NCBI GenBank assembly: GCA_023433505.1
Contig: JAEZCO010000045.1
Location: forward strand, 9,485-73,484
From: Bacillota bacterium
Lineage (GTDB): Bacteria > Bacillota > Clostridia > Acetivibrionales > DTU013
Length of the DNA stretch: 64,000 nucleotides
Reading direction: 5' to 3'
Of this stretch, positions 19,086-28,256 are shown piece by piece. A program made the translations under genes and the position numbers. The notes under the pieces were generated by a model that did not search any database, had not been told where the DNA came from, and was given only the letters and a program-made list of their open reading frames with translations. Each line of letters opens with the position of its first letter. Position 1 is the stretch's first letter.

Positions 19086-19233
19086 CTTATTAACTCAACT
19101 TTCCCACCTCATGAGATTCCCACGTCGCCAAGGCTCCTTGGAATGACAAGACTTACTTTATTGTCATTGCGAGCAAAGCGCGGCAATCTCGCCTTTTCTT
19201 TGAGAATCAAGCTGGGAAAGCTGACTTATTACT
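19086..19233. repeat. MITE-like imperfect inverted repeat
   Basis: The outer ends are complementary with mismatches (CTTATTAACTCAACTTTCCCA and, on the other side, TGGGAAAGCTGACTTATTA). So are inner arms GAGATTCCC...GGAATGACAA and TTGTCATTGCGAGCAAAGCG...CAATCTC. It codes for nothing and sits between two genes of one locus. Related fragments occur at 48283-48320 and near 62896-62910. It is probably a mobile-element relic that can fold into a long hairpin. Confidence 0.65.
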
Positions 19234-19247
19234 ATCTCTGCTATCCC

Positions 19248-22061
19248 TTAAGTTATAAATTCCAAGGTGATGATTTTGCTGCTCCCAACTTCTGCCGTCA
19301 TATTGTGTTCCTGTTCTACTGTCAGGCTTTCAAGCCTATTTTCATTCAGATCGGTTATATACGCTTCCTTTATTGCCGCACAAATGGAGATATTCCCGTA
19401 AACCTTATCCCCCGTGGGGTTGAAGACCCGCAATATATATGAATTCCTGTCTTCGGAGCGCTTTAGCGCCGATATAACCAAACTTGACGGTTTTACGGAC
19501 AGGAAACTGTGTTCCAGCGGCATATCGCCTTTACTCCCGGAGGTCTGCACGATTTTCGGAGGCAAATTGAACCGCTCCGCTTCGGCATAAGCTTCCGCCT
19601 GGCTCCAATCCCCCTCATGCGGATATATGGAGTATGCATATTCCTGAGCGCCGGGACTTTGTCCGCCCTTTTCATGCGGAAACGCTCCGGCCGACCGGAA
19701 CTCCGAGCAGATGATATTTCTCACACTCCTGAAGAGAGTAATGGAAAGAGTACCTTCCCCATTATTTACGGCTTCAAACTCGGAGAAACAATTGTTTAAT
19801 ATTGCAAAGCCATTCTTGCCGTCACTCAGATCAACAAAGCTCTGCATGGGCAACGTCTGCATTTCAGGAAAGAATTTACCGTTTTTGTCCTTCGGCGGAC
19901 AAACCGGTCTGCGGTCTACGGTGAAATGTCCGGCAGCATCTGAAAACTCCGCCTTTATCCCTGTATCGAACATCAGCCTCACCCTGTGGTCTTCAGCCGT
20001 ATTATCAACCTTGAGTCTTGCGTCAACACGTTTTGACCCCTTCTTCAGCGTATACCGGCATGTAAAGGTCATCTCCCTTTCCTCGCCGCTTCTTCGGCTT
20101 TCTCCTTTTATTGAATTTTCAGGCCTTAACGCAAACGCCGGTACCTTCATTTTAATTTCCACCCCTATGGTGGCGGATAAAGCTCCGTTGTCCTCCTGCC
20201 AGATTCTCGCAGGGCAGCCCTTGCTGCTGTAAACCTTGTTATGATAAGGCGGATAATACACCCAATAATCTCCGCAGTCACCGGCATCCTCGAAATAATT
20301 CAAATTTCCGTACACTCTGCCTGAAGCTTTATCCATGATGCTGACAGTGCCATTCCCCTCCACCTTGACCTTCAAATATTCGTTTTCCATGGTATCAAGG
20401 GATTCCGACAGACAGTCTCCGTGACTTGTCCTCATTTCAGCCCAGAATACCGTTTTTCTATTGAAATAATTGCCGGGGACAACCTTGAACACCTTATACC
20501 CGCAGCAAGGCATTTCTCCGGTATCCATATAAAAGCAGAACCTGTCGGCATAAAACGGCCATGGTCTGGAATTCAGCTCATGTACGGGAACCACTTCCTC
20601 TTTTCTGAATACCAGCTGCTTTTCCATCCGGCGATTATTACCGTCCACGATATCAAAATCCCAGACGCTATACTCCTGCGGTATATCAATATAAACCTTT
20701 ACAATCTCACTTTGTGCACTGGAAGATGGATTGAACAGGGCAATCAAAATATCCTTGCTGCCGAAGCTGCTTGTATCGATCCTTTTAATTAATTCACTGC
20801 ATACCTTGTTAGTCACTGTTTCACTGATTTCCAATGCCTGGTTTAGCCTATACACCGTATCATTTACCGTCTTGTCTTGTGTAACGCCATTGATGGAATC
20901 ATGCGCATGGGAAAGAAGCATATACTTTATGGCAATATCGATAAATTCCTTTTGATATTCTATACCCACCATACCACCCATGACGGATAACCGTTCCGTA
21001 TAATTAAGCAGAGAATTCTGCACTTTCTTATTCAGTCTTTTAATATGCGATCTGGTTGCAAGCGCATTGCTGGAGCAACTGCTGGCCGGACCATCCCTGA
21101 GTTCTCCCCTGACGACCTTCAGCTTTGAAGGTTCAACCAGCGCTTTGAGCTTATCCGTATATTCTTCCAGCGTACTATTCACAAATTCCTTATCTTCGAA
21201 GGCTTCGTTTGCCAGACGGATGATCTCTGTCAATTGCGGCTGCGGAGTCGAAAAATCACTGCCGTTCATAAGCAGCCGGTGAGCTTTTACGGTAGTCTCC
21301 TCCGTTCCTTCCCAGGCTGTCTGTACGGAATCCCTGACCAGCTCCTTATGGATGCTGCCGGTGCCTTCCAATTTGAAATGATCCTGGAAGAAGCTTTGCT
21401 CATCCGCTTGATGATATACCACCCCTGCTTTTTCCCAGTCGAATTTGTAGTCCTCCGCCAGGTAATACATCCCCTGCAGGATGGGGATATAGGAATTCAT
21501 AAAAAAGTTCCCCCTGGCATGCTGTCCGAGCCTTGTCGTCAATATGCCCGTGCCGTCCGGCGACTCCCAGAGAAATTCACTTTCGGGGGCTCTGTCTTTC
21601 GAGACATTCTTCGCTGCAATAATGATATCCATTCCAAAGCCCTTGTAGATTTGGGGGAACTGCGCAGTCTGTCCCCATCCAAAAGAGTTGTAGCCGACCT
21701 TCAGATGCCCTCCAAGGCTGTTGGAATAGCGCGTTCCTTTCAACAGGTTGCGTATAAGGCATTCTCCGTCAACAGGATACAAATCAGGGAGAGTGTACCA
21801 TGGACCTATGGAGATCCTGCCGGCCTTAATGTATTTTACAAGCTTATCCCGGTCTCCGGGGCGTACTTCAAGATAATCCTCGATGATGACGCTTTGCCCG
21901 TCAAGGACAAAGGACTTGTATTCCGGATCTTCGTCAAGTATGTCTAGAAGCTCCTTCATGAACTGTACCAGCAGCATCCTGCTCTGCCATACGGGATATC
22001 TCCATTCCCTGTCCCAATGGGTATGCGGTACGATGTAGCCGACAGCCTTTTCCTTTTCCAT
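19248..22061 (-). CDS. GH38 alpha-mannosidase family protein with altered nucleophile motif
   Basis: The ATG at 22061 has GGAGGG 6 bases upstream; the protein is 937 residues. GH38 landmarks are HTHWDREW near the N-terminus (zinc-binding His and Asp) and LSHAHDSINGV near residue 390 (zinc His). A middle helical segment and a long C-terminal beta region fill the rest. The family's nucleophile Asp normally lies in a motif like PDSFGQ; here the site reads GYNSFGWGQTAQFPQ, with no Asp. It may be a subfamily variant, an enzyme of changed chemistry, or inactive. No signal peptide is seen, so it should act on imported mannosides in the cytoplasm. It follows the PfkB kinase gene by 28 bp. Confidence 0.9.
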   Translation of the reverse strand: MEKEKAVGYIVPHTHWDREWRYPVWQSRMLLVQFMKELLDILDEDPEYKSFVLDGQSVIIEDYLEVRPGDRDKLVKYIKAGRISIGPWYTLPDLYPVDGECLIRNLLKGTRYSNSLGGHLKVGYNSFGWGQTAQFPQIYKGFGMDIIIAAKNVSKDRAPESEFLWESPDGTGILTTRLGQHARGNFFMNSYIPILQGMYYLAEDYKFDWEKAGVVYHQADEQSFFQDHFKLEGTGSIHKELVRDSVQTAWEGTEETTVKAHRLLMNGSDFSTPQPQLTEIIRLANEAFEDKEFVNSTLEEYTDKLKALVEPSKLKVVRGELRDGPASSCSSNALATRSHIKRLNKKVQNSLLNYTERLSVMGGMVGIEYQKEFIDIAIKYMLLSHAHDSINGVTQDKTVNDTVYRLNQALEISETVTNKVCSELIKRIDTSSFGSKDILIALFNPSSSAQSEIVKVYIDIPQEYSVWDFDIVDGNNRRMEKQLVFRKEEVVPVHELNSRPWPFYADRFCFYMDTGEMPCCGYKVFKVVPGNYFNRKTVFWAEMRTSHGDCLSESLDTMENEYLKVKVEGNGTVSIMDKASGRVYGNLNYFEDAGDCGDYWVYYPPYHNKVYSSKGCPARIWQEDNGALSATIGVEIKMKVPAFALRPENSIKGESRRSGEEREMTFTCRYTLKKGSKRVDARLKVDNTAEDHRVRLMFDTGIKAEFSDAAGHFTVDRRPVCPPKDKNGKFFPEMQTLPMQSFVDLSDGKNGFAILNNCFSEFEAVNNGEGTLSITLFRSVRNIICSEFRSAGAFPHEKGGQSPGAQEYAYSIYPHEGDWSQAEAYAEAERFNLPPKIVQTSGSKGDMPLEHSFLSVKPSSLVISALKRSEDRNSYILRVFNPTGDKVYGNISICAAIKEAYITDLNENRLESLTVEQEHNMTAEVGSSKIITLEFIT

Positions 22062-22089
22062 GATCAACCCTCCCGCTCTGTTAAAATGC

Positions 22090-23286
22090 TTAATAATTTC
22101 TGTCCTTTTTTCCGATCCTCATCCCTCTGGCTTTATCATATCTCCAGTAATCACCTGCGATATCAAGCCTGTTCTTATCCCAGCCGGGTATCATGGCAAG
22201 GGTCTCCTCCCAGGTCTTGATACCGCTGATGGCGTCAAACACCTGTACATTCTGTCCGCCAACCGCACATGCAATCCTTATGCTCTCCTCAATGGATTTC
22301 CCGTTGAGGAAGGCGGATAGAAAACCTGCGATGCTGCTGTCGCCCGAACCCGTCGCCGCTGCGACCTGCGGCACATGAAAGCTTTCTTCCTGAAGCTCCC
22401 TGTCCCCCCAGTTGTCCATGTTCCCGGGCTTTGCCCTGCCCATCGCTTCCAGTATCCTCTTGCTTTGGGTCCTTATGTAATACCCCTTAATGCCGCACTT
22501 AAGGACGGCAATTTTGGCGCCATAGGAAACAAGCTTTTCTCCCAGGCCCTGGAGTTTGTTCATGTCGAGGCTTTCCAGCATGTCATGGCCCTTGGCGTTT
22601 TTATTGAGTTCGTCAAAGTCCTCTCTTTGTATCATAAACATTGTCTCTTCCACACTGGGAATATAGATGTCTACATAAGGAAGCAGCCGCATCAATAATT
22701 GATCCCAGTTAACCTTCCCCGATTCGGAAGAAGCGTCGGGCAGCGACATATCAAGAGATGTCGTTACTCCCAGTTCCTTGGCTTTCCTGAAAATCCTGAC
22801 CAGCTCTTCGCCGTCATTCTCAAATATTCTTTTCATAAGCGGCGGATATCCGAAATGAAAGAGCTTTGCCTGCTTTACCATGTCATAGTTTATATCTTCC
22901 GCACCAAAGGTATTGTTAGCTCCGGGGTTGTGCAGGAAGATCCTGTCGAAACCGGGAGGGACTATAACCACCGTGTAGGAAGTCTCTTCACCGTCAACGG
23001 CGACCATTCCGCCGTCTGCGTTCCTCTCTTTAAGCAGTTTGAGAACGCCTTCTCCGAAATAATCGTTTCCTATCTTCCCCATGAGCTTCGTATTAATTCC
23101 AAGGATCGAAAGTGCTATCCCGGTGTTTGAAACGGGTCCCCCGGTGGAAACCTTGACACCTCCCATATTTATAAGCTTCCCGGGTACAAAGATTTCTTCC
23201 ATTTTTACTTTATCGCTTTTTTTAAAGGCAGGTATGACATCGAAGCAGATATGCCCTGCTACCACTGCCTGTAATTCCTTCTGCAT
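22090..23286 (-). CDS. PfkB-family carbohydrate kinase
   Basis: The 398-residue protein is a ribokinase/PfkB-type sugar kinase. It shows the N-terminal substrate motif (GGVKVSTGGPVSNTGIALSIL) and the catalytic/anion-hole motif TGSGDSSIAGF, where the Asp is the base. It is about 80 residues longer than a typical family member. The excess is partly a C-terminal tail (TWEETLAMIPGWDKNRL) and partly insertions after residue 220. It sits between the ABC permeases and the mannosidase-like gene, so it likely phosphorylates the sugar released or isomerised in this pathway. Fructose is one candidate if the D-lyxose/mannose isomerase works on mannose. The exact substrate is not readable. Confidence 0.88.
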   Translation of the reverse strand: MQKELQAVVAGHICFDVIPAFKKSDKVKMEEIFVPGKLINMGGVKVSTGGPVSNTGIALSILGINTKLMGKIGNDYFGEGVLKLLKERNADGGMVAVDGEETSYTVVIVPPGFDRIFLHNPGANNTFGAEDINYDMVKQAKLFHFGYPPLMKRIFENDGEELVRIFRKAKELGVTTSLDMSLPDASSESGKVNWDQLLMRLLPYVDIYIPSVEETMFMIQREDFDELNKNAKGHDMLESLDMNKLQGLGEKLVSYGAKIAVLKCGIKGYYIRTQSKRILEAMGRAKPGNMDNWGDRELQEESFHVPQVAAATGSGDSSIAGFLSAFLNGKSIEESIRIACAVGGQNVQVFDAISGIKTWEETLAMIPGWDKNRLDIAGDYWRYDKARGMRIGKKDRNY

Positions 23287-23312
23287 TTTACCGCCCTCCT
23301 CGGGTCCTGCTT

Positions 23313-24137
23313 TTATTTTAGAATGGAGCTTGCTGTCAATGCTTTTTCAATCTGCTCGCTGAATATGATGTACATAAGAACGGTAGGTGCGCTTGCAAGC
23401 ACGGAGCCTGCCCCGACCAGCCCCCAATCAGTGGTGCCCAACGTGGCTATAAGGTTTGCCAAGCCCACGGCCAGCGGCCTCATGGCGTCCTTGCTGGTCA
23501 GCATGTAGCCCATGAAATAATCGTTCCAGACATTCATGAAAAGAAATACCACCTGTGTTGACAGAGCAGGCTTTGTCAAAGGAAGAATTATCCTGAAAAA
23601 CGCCGTGAAAATGCTCCCTCCGTCGATAAAGGCAGACTCTTCAAGCGCCATGGGCAGTGTTCTGAAAAAGGCATAGAGCATCAGCACGCATCCGGCCAGC
23701 GCAAAGGCCGAGTAGGGAAGAATCAGCCCCATATAGGTGTTCATAATCTTCAGCGCTTTAAGCTGCATGAACATCGGCAGAATTACAACGGGTAACGGAA
23801 TGATCAGACCTGCGGAGATATACGTCAATATCGCCTTGTTCATGACCCATTTAAGCCTGCTCAGGCAATATGCAAGCATCGTGCCGCACAGGAGAGCCAG
23901 GACAACCGTTCCTGCGGCATAGACAATATTGTTCAGCAAATATTTGGGAAGAGAACTGCTTTTTAACGCTTCGGTATAGTTGGCAAAATACAAGTGGATG
24001 GGAAAGCCGAAAGGGTTCCTGTAGATTTCGCTTGTCTCCTTGAAGGATAACCCCACAATCCAGAGAACAGGGAATAGAAACGACAATCCCGCAAGGGTTA
24101 TTAAAACATAGAGTATCGATCTGGTGCGTTTTTTCAC
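23313..24137 (-). CDS. Sugar ABC transporter permease (MalG/CUT1 type)
   Basis: This 274-residue inner-membrane protein has six predicted helices (first near 10-30, SILYVLITLAGLSFLFPVLW). The EAA loop reads EESAFIDGGS...LPLTKP, about 160-190, and should bind the ATPase. It ends SEQIEKALTASSILK, close to the usual MalG-type QGLTAGAVK ending. It pairs with the upstream MalF-type permease, 21 bp away, to form the channel fed by the 25150-26484 lipoprotein. No ATPase gene is present in the locus. Confidence 0.93.
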   Translation of the reverse strand: MKKRTRSILYVLITLAGLSFLFPVLWIVGLSFKETSEIYRNPFGFPIHLYFANYTEALKSSSLPKYLLNNIVYAAGTVVLALLCGTMLAYCLSRLKWVMNKAILTYISAGLIIPLPVVILPMFMQLKALKIMNTYMGLILPYSAFALAGCVLMLYAFFRTLPMALEESAFIDGGSIFTAFFRIILPLTKPALSTQVVFLFMNVWNDYFMGYMLTSKDAMRPLAVGLANLIATLGTTDWGLVGAGSVLASAPTVLMYIIFSEQIEKALTASSILK

Positions 24138-24158
24138 GGTATCCGGCCACCTCCCTCG

Positions 24159-25049
24159 TTAAAATTCCATTTTTTCTTTTGCAGCCAGGCTGTTGATGAT
24201 AAAAGTGATGATCAGGCATTCAAGCACAAACAATATGGCGGTGGCACTGCCCGCTCCAAAGTCGGAGGATTTGATTGCCGTATTGATGATCTGGAATACC
24301 AGTGTCCTTGACGCATCCCCCGGCCCTCCCGACGTCATGAGATTTACATGGGCGAATTGTGCCATGCAGCCCAGGATGGAAATCACCAATAAAAACTTTG
24401 AAATTTCCGACATCAATGGCAGCGTAATGGCTGTAGCTGCTTTAAAGCCTGTTGCGCCGTCAATTTTGGCAGCCTCGTAATATTCCTTGGGAACGCTTTT
24501 CATTCCGGTATAATAGATAACCATATTGAAGCCGATAAACTGCCAGACAAAAGCGGCGGCTACCGCCCAAATTGCAAGCCTCTCATCAGACAAAACCACG
24601 AGGTTGGGGTCATAGAGTCCCACCAGGTTCAGAGCGCTGTCCAATAGACCCCACCCCGGCTGGAATATGGCTTTCCACATCTGACATATGACCGTAACGG
24701 ACAGGACTGCCGGTAAAAAGCTGGTGATTTTGAAAAATTTCCTCAAGGCCAAATTTGTGATGGCATTATCCAGCAAATATGCCAGAAAAAAAGAAGCAGG
24801 CAGCCCTAAGAAGGTAGATACCGAGATCAGAATCAAATTATTAAGATTTGCTTTCCAGAACACCTTTGAGCTTATGATGGCTCTGTAGTTGTCCAGTCCG
24901 ACAAAGCCGCTGCCTGCAAAGCCGTCATGTTTCTGAAAGCTGATCAGTATTTCGGGAATCAGCGGGTATACCACAAAGGCTGTAAATAAAAGCAACCCCG
25001 GAAATGCAAACAGGAAAATGATATACTTGTTTTTGAGATATTTATCCAT
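24159..25049 (-). CDS. Sugar ABC transporter permease (MalF/CUT1 type)
   Basis: The 296-residue permease has six membrane helices, beginning IIFLFAFPGLLLFTAFVVYPL. A CUT1-type EAA loop (YYEAAKIDGATG...LPLMSE) lies around residues 190-220, and LMTSGGPGDASRTL is typical of MalF-type sugar permeases. It follows the binding-protein gene across a 100-bp gap that contains a strong hairpin, and it is followed closely by the MalG-type partner. Confidence 0.93.
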   Translation of the reverse strand: MDKYLKNKYIIFLFAFPGLLLFTAFVVYPLIPEILISFQKHDGFAGSGFVGLDNYRAIISSKVFWKANLNNLILISVSTFLGLPASFFLAYLLDNAITNLALRKFFKITSFLPAVLSVTVICQMWKAIFQPGWGLLDSALNLVGLYDPNLVVLSDERLAIWAVAAAFVWQFIGFNMVIYYTGMKSVPKEYYEAAKIDGATGFKAATAITLPLMSEISKFLLVISILGCMAQFAHVNLMTSGGPGDASRTLVFQIINTAIKSSDFGAGSATAILFVLECLIITFIINSLAAKEKMEF

Positions 25050-25074
25050 AATAACGTCTCCATCCGATGAACCA

Positions 25075-25119
25075 CCCTATATGAAGCATTTGGGCGATGC
25101 CTCCATGCATCATATAGGG
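25075..25119 (-). terminator. Stem-loop between binding-protein and permease genes
   Basis: A 15-bp stem with one mismatch (CCCTATATGAAGCAT against ATGCATCATATAGGG) and a 15-nt loop lies between the binding-protein stop (25150) and the permease start (25049). No T-run follows. Such hairpins often protect the 5' mRNA segment so that binding protein exceeds permease; that role is inferred. Confidence 0.65.
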
Positions 25120-25149
25120 CATTTGAATCAAGCCTGTCCTGGGGGCTTT

Positions 25150-26484
25150 TTAGTTTGCAAAGTTTTCTGTCCAGATAGGCATAATGTCTTTTGCATACTC
25201 TTCTCCGGTATATTTGCCGGTCATCAGCTTCTGGCTGGCATTCGCCATCTCCGTCGTCAGCTTTGATTTAAATCCATAGTTTGTTATGGTGCGGAATTTA
25301 TTGGGAGCAGCCTCAAACAGCTCCTTATTTGTCTGAGCCAGCGGTGATAAGCCTTCAATTGCAATACCGGTCTGCAAGGCCGTCGGGCTCTTCTTTTCCT
25401 TGTTAAAATAAGTAGCCTCCTGCACGGTACACCACATAACCAGCTTTGCAATGGCTTCCGGGTTGGGATTTTTAGAGGAGCCTGCATAGCCGTTCATCGG
25501 ACCTCCCCATATTTGTATGTCCTTTGACGTGTCCACATTGGGATTTACCGACGGCCACAGCATAATATCGGCGGTGGGAGTATCTTCGGGAATTGCAAAG
25601 CTGAACATGATATACATGGCGGCCTTGCCGTCCTTGAACAATTGGGCCGAAGCGCCGAAATCCATATTGAGCAGCCCGGGGGCGAAGTATCCTTCCTTAA
25701 ACAGGAGACCGGCTCTGTTCAGCGCAGAGATGCAAACAGGATTATTGAGATCCGTCTTTCCGTCGATAAGATCATTGACTACCTGCGGGTTCTCATTCAT
25801 AATCATTTGCTGGAGCAGGCAGGTGTTGATCAACCAGCCGCCGGCGCCATAGGAAGTCAGCGGGATTATCTTGTTATCTTTCAGCGTCTTGCAGGCTGCA
25901 AGGAATTCATCCCAAGTTTTCGGAACAACAATACCGTACTTTTCGAAAATATCCTTACGGTAAAAAATCCTGGGAGTGAAAAGATTGTCCGCGCCCGTGT
26001 TGATGGCATACAGCTTGCCGTCGGCACCCGGCTCAATCGGCGTTTTGACGGTATATTTTTCGTCGAATTTCTCTGCTTTGACGTAGGGCAGAAGGTCCAG
26101 AACATTCCCTGCCCTGACGATCGGGTCCAGCTGATCATAAACGGACGTAAAAAACACATCCGGGACTTCCCCTGAAGAATTATATACTTTCAGCTTATCC
26201 GCATAATCCTGTCCGGCAATTTCGTATTCAAAGTCATAATCCGGGAAAGCTGCTGCAGCCGTATCCTGAATGTATTGGTTAATACCTTTTCTCGTATCCT
26301 CGGTACTGAAGGAGAAAAACTTGATTTTAAGCCTTTCCTTTGATGTTTCAGCCACTTTTGACCCCTGTGCCGTTACAGCCGATGTCTGGGTATTTCCTGC
26401 CTGCTTTCCCTCCCCACAGGCCGCGAGCGTTACGATCATCATGATTGCTAAAAGAATACTTGATGCCTTTACCAGCTTGTTCAT
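25150..26484 (-). CDS. Sugar ABC transporter substrate-binding lipoprotein (MalE/CUT1 type)
   Basis: The ATG at 26484 has GAGGAGG 8-9 bases upstream and begins a lipoprotein signal (MNKLVKASSILLAIMMIVTLAAC, lipobox LAAC). The mature part of about 420 residues is a normal size for family-1 solute-binding proteins. It contains the typical segment PKTWDEFLAACKTLKDN near residue 165 and a tryptophan-containing hinge region. It should be anchored outside the membrane and deliver a mono- or oligosaccharide to the two permeases. It follows the response regulator gene of the same locus. A 12-bp palindrome CTTTTCGAAAAG (26523-26534) lies upstream and could be a regulator site. Confidence 0.92.
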   Translation of the reverse strand: MNKLVKASSILLAIMMIVTLAACGEGKQAGNTQTSAVTAQGSKVAETSKERLKIKFFSFSTEDTRKGINQYIQDTAAAAFPDYDFEYEIAGQDYADKLKVYNSSGEVPDVFFTSVYDQLDPIVRAGNVLDLLPYVKAEKFDEKYTVKTPIEPGADGKLYAINTGADNLFTPRIFYRKDIFEKYGIVVPKTWDEFLAACKTLKDNKIIPLTSYGAGGWLINTCLLQQMIMNENPQVVNDLIDGKTDLNNPVCISALNRAGLLFKEGYFAPGLLNMDFGASAQLFKDGKAAMYIMFSFAIPEDTPTADIMLWPSVNPNVDTSKDIQIWGGPMNGYAGSSKNPNPEAIAKLVMWCTVQEATYFNKEKKSPTALQTGIAIEGLSPLAQTNKELFEAAPNKFRTITNYGFKSKLTTEMANASQKLMTGKYTGEEYAKDIMPIWTENFAN

Positions 26485-26600
26485 CCTTAACCTCCTCGAA
26501 TATTTTATATCGCTTGCAGATACTTTTCGAAAAGCTTCCTGTAACATTACATCTTCATTCTAAATGCTACTCCGGTGATTTAGAAGGGAATATTTGTTGT

Positions 26601-28226
26601 TTATAAGGAATATTTTGAGGTTTGGATATAATTCGCCGGGGAGACGCCGAAATACTTCTTGAAGCATTTACCGAAATAGTTGGCGTCGGAATATCCCACC
26701 AGACCTGCAACGTCCTGGATATACTCGTTGCCCCGGTCAATGAGCTCCCTGGCCTTTTGCATTCTCGCCTCCGTCAGGAAATCATTCACCGTCATTCCGG
26801 TTTCGCGTTTGAAAACGTTGCAGAGATAACTGTAATTACTGTATAAGTGCCTGGCCACATCTTCAATTCTCAGGTCCTCATTGCCGAAATTGTCCAGTAT
26901 GTATTTCTTTACACTCTCCACAAGCCTGGCGGTTTTTGTGCTCTTGTTTCTGCCGACATATTGTATTGCATCCGTAAATAAATCACAGATACTCTTTTCA
27001 ATCTCATCAAGGGTTTTAATGCGGTTTATTTCTTCCATCAAGCCCAGCAGTTTTTTCATTATTTCATTCTCATACTGCCTGGCTTCGGACAAATACTCAA
27101 TACAGGTGGAAATCATTTCGGTGCAGGTTATAAAAAGTATATCCGCAGGAAGCTTGAGCGTTTTTAGCTTTTGAAAAACCTGTCCTATCAGCTCCGATGC
27201 CCCGGCGGTATTTGCCAGACGCATTTCCATCAGAAGCTTGCCCCGCTGCTCCATGGCATAAACATTTCTGGCCAATCCCGAATCCGAAATGGAGGAGTAC
27301 GGGGTAACTCTCTCACCGCCAAGCACCACCATGCTTTTCAGCGCATAAAGGGCTTCCTTATAGGACACTGCAATACCCTCGATATCGCTGTAAACATTCC
27401 CTATTCCAATGGATACAAAGAGCTTCATATATTTGCCGGCAGAATCCCTTATCCGTTCACAGGCTGCAGCGGCTTCATCACAATCCTTCACCTCGACCGT
27501 ATTCTCAAAATGAAGAATTAAACATATTCTCTCATCGTTATCATAGCATGTGACGTATTTAAAGGAATCACCCAGAATATCTGCGGCAATATTACCGGCT
27601 GCAAACAGACAAAGCTCCTTGTCTTCGTCCTTCCAGGCCGACTTATCCACCGACCCTATTTCCATCACTACAACCTGATAGCTCTCCGATCCCGGCTTGA
27701 GGCCCAGATAATCCAACTTCTTCTGCCGATGCTCTTTGTCCAGCGGCAGGTTTCCCTGAAGCAGCATATTAAGCACGCGGTCCCTTATGACAGGCAAGTT
27801 TTCACTGACCTGCCTTTTTAAACTGTCCACCTCGATTTTGAAGCTTCTTTCCTTTTTGATGACATTGCCCAGATTCATAACCGTTTTTTCCAGCTCATCC
27901 CGTTTTACTGGTTTGAGAAGGTAATCGTAAATCCCAAGCTGCACAGCCTGCCTTGCATAGTTGAATTCATTGTACCCTGTGATAAAGATGATTTTCAAGG
28001 CGGAATCCATTTCCTTTACTGCCTGGACAAATTCCAGTCCGTCCATTACGGGCATATTGATGTCCACCAGGGCAATGTCGGGTTTTATTTCTTTTACTTT
28101 TTCCAGGGCTTCTCTGCCATTGCCGGCCTCACCGCAGATCTCCATGCCCAGGGTTTCCCACGGGAGCATTATTTTAAGCGCCTGACGGAAATAATATTCA
28201 TCTTCGACCAATAATATGCGTATCAT
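26601..28226 (-). CDS. YesN-type response regulator with AraC-family DNA-binding domain
   Basis: The ATG at 28226 has GAGGTG 6 bases upstream and starts MIRILLVEDEYYF; a 9-base longer in-frame start is less likely. The receiver domain has the acceptor Asp in DIALVDINMPVMDG and the Lys in YLLKPVK. The middle part is about 280 residues. The C-terminal AraC-type domain reads RIEDVARHLYSNYSYLCNVF and ends VGYSDANYFGKCFKKYFGVSP. It is encoded just after its sensor kinase, 30 bp apart, and just before the sugar-binding protein. It probably activates the mannoside-type transport operon when phosphorylated. Confidence 0.94.
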   Translation of the reverse strand: MIRILLVEDEYYFRQALKIMLPWETLGMEICGEAGNGREALEKVKEIKPDIALVDINMPVMDGLEFVQAVKEMDSALKIIFITGYNEFNYARQAVQLGIYDYLLKPVKRDELEKTVMNLGNVIKKERSFKIEVDSLKRQVSENLPVIRDRVLNMLLQGNLPLDKEHRQKKLDYLGLKPGSESYQVVVMEIGSVDKSAWKDEDKELCLFAAGNIAADILGDSFKYVTCYDNDERICLILHFENTVEVKDCDEAAAACERIRDSAGKYMKLFVSIGIGNVYSDIEGIAVSYKEALYALKSMVVLGGERVTPYSSISDSGLARNVYAMEQRGKLLMEMRLANTAGASELIGQVFQKLKTLKLPADILFITCTEMISTCIEYLSEARQYENEIMKKLLGLMEEINRIKTLDEIEKSICDLFTDAIQYVGRNKSTKTARLVESVKKYILDNFGNEDLRIEDVARHLYSNYSYLCNVFKRETGMTVNDFLTEARMQKARELIDRGNEYIQDVAGLVGYSDANYFGKCFKKYFGVSPANYIQTSKYSL

Positions 28227-28256
28227 CTGCAGCACCTCACACTCTATGTTGCCAGT

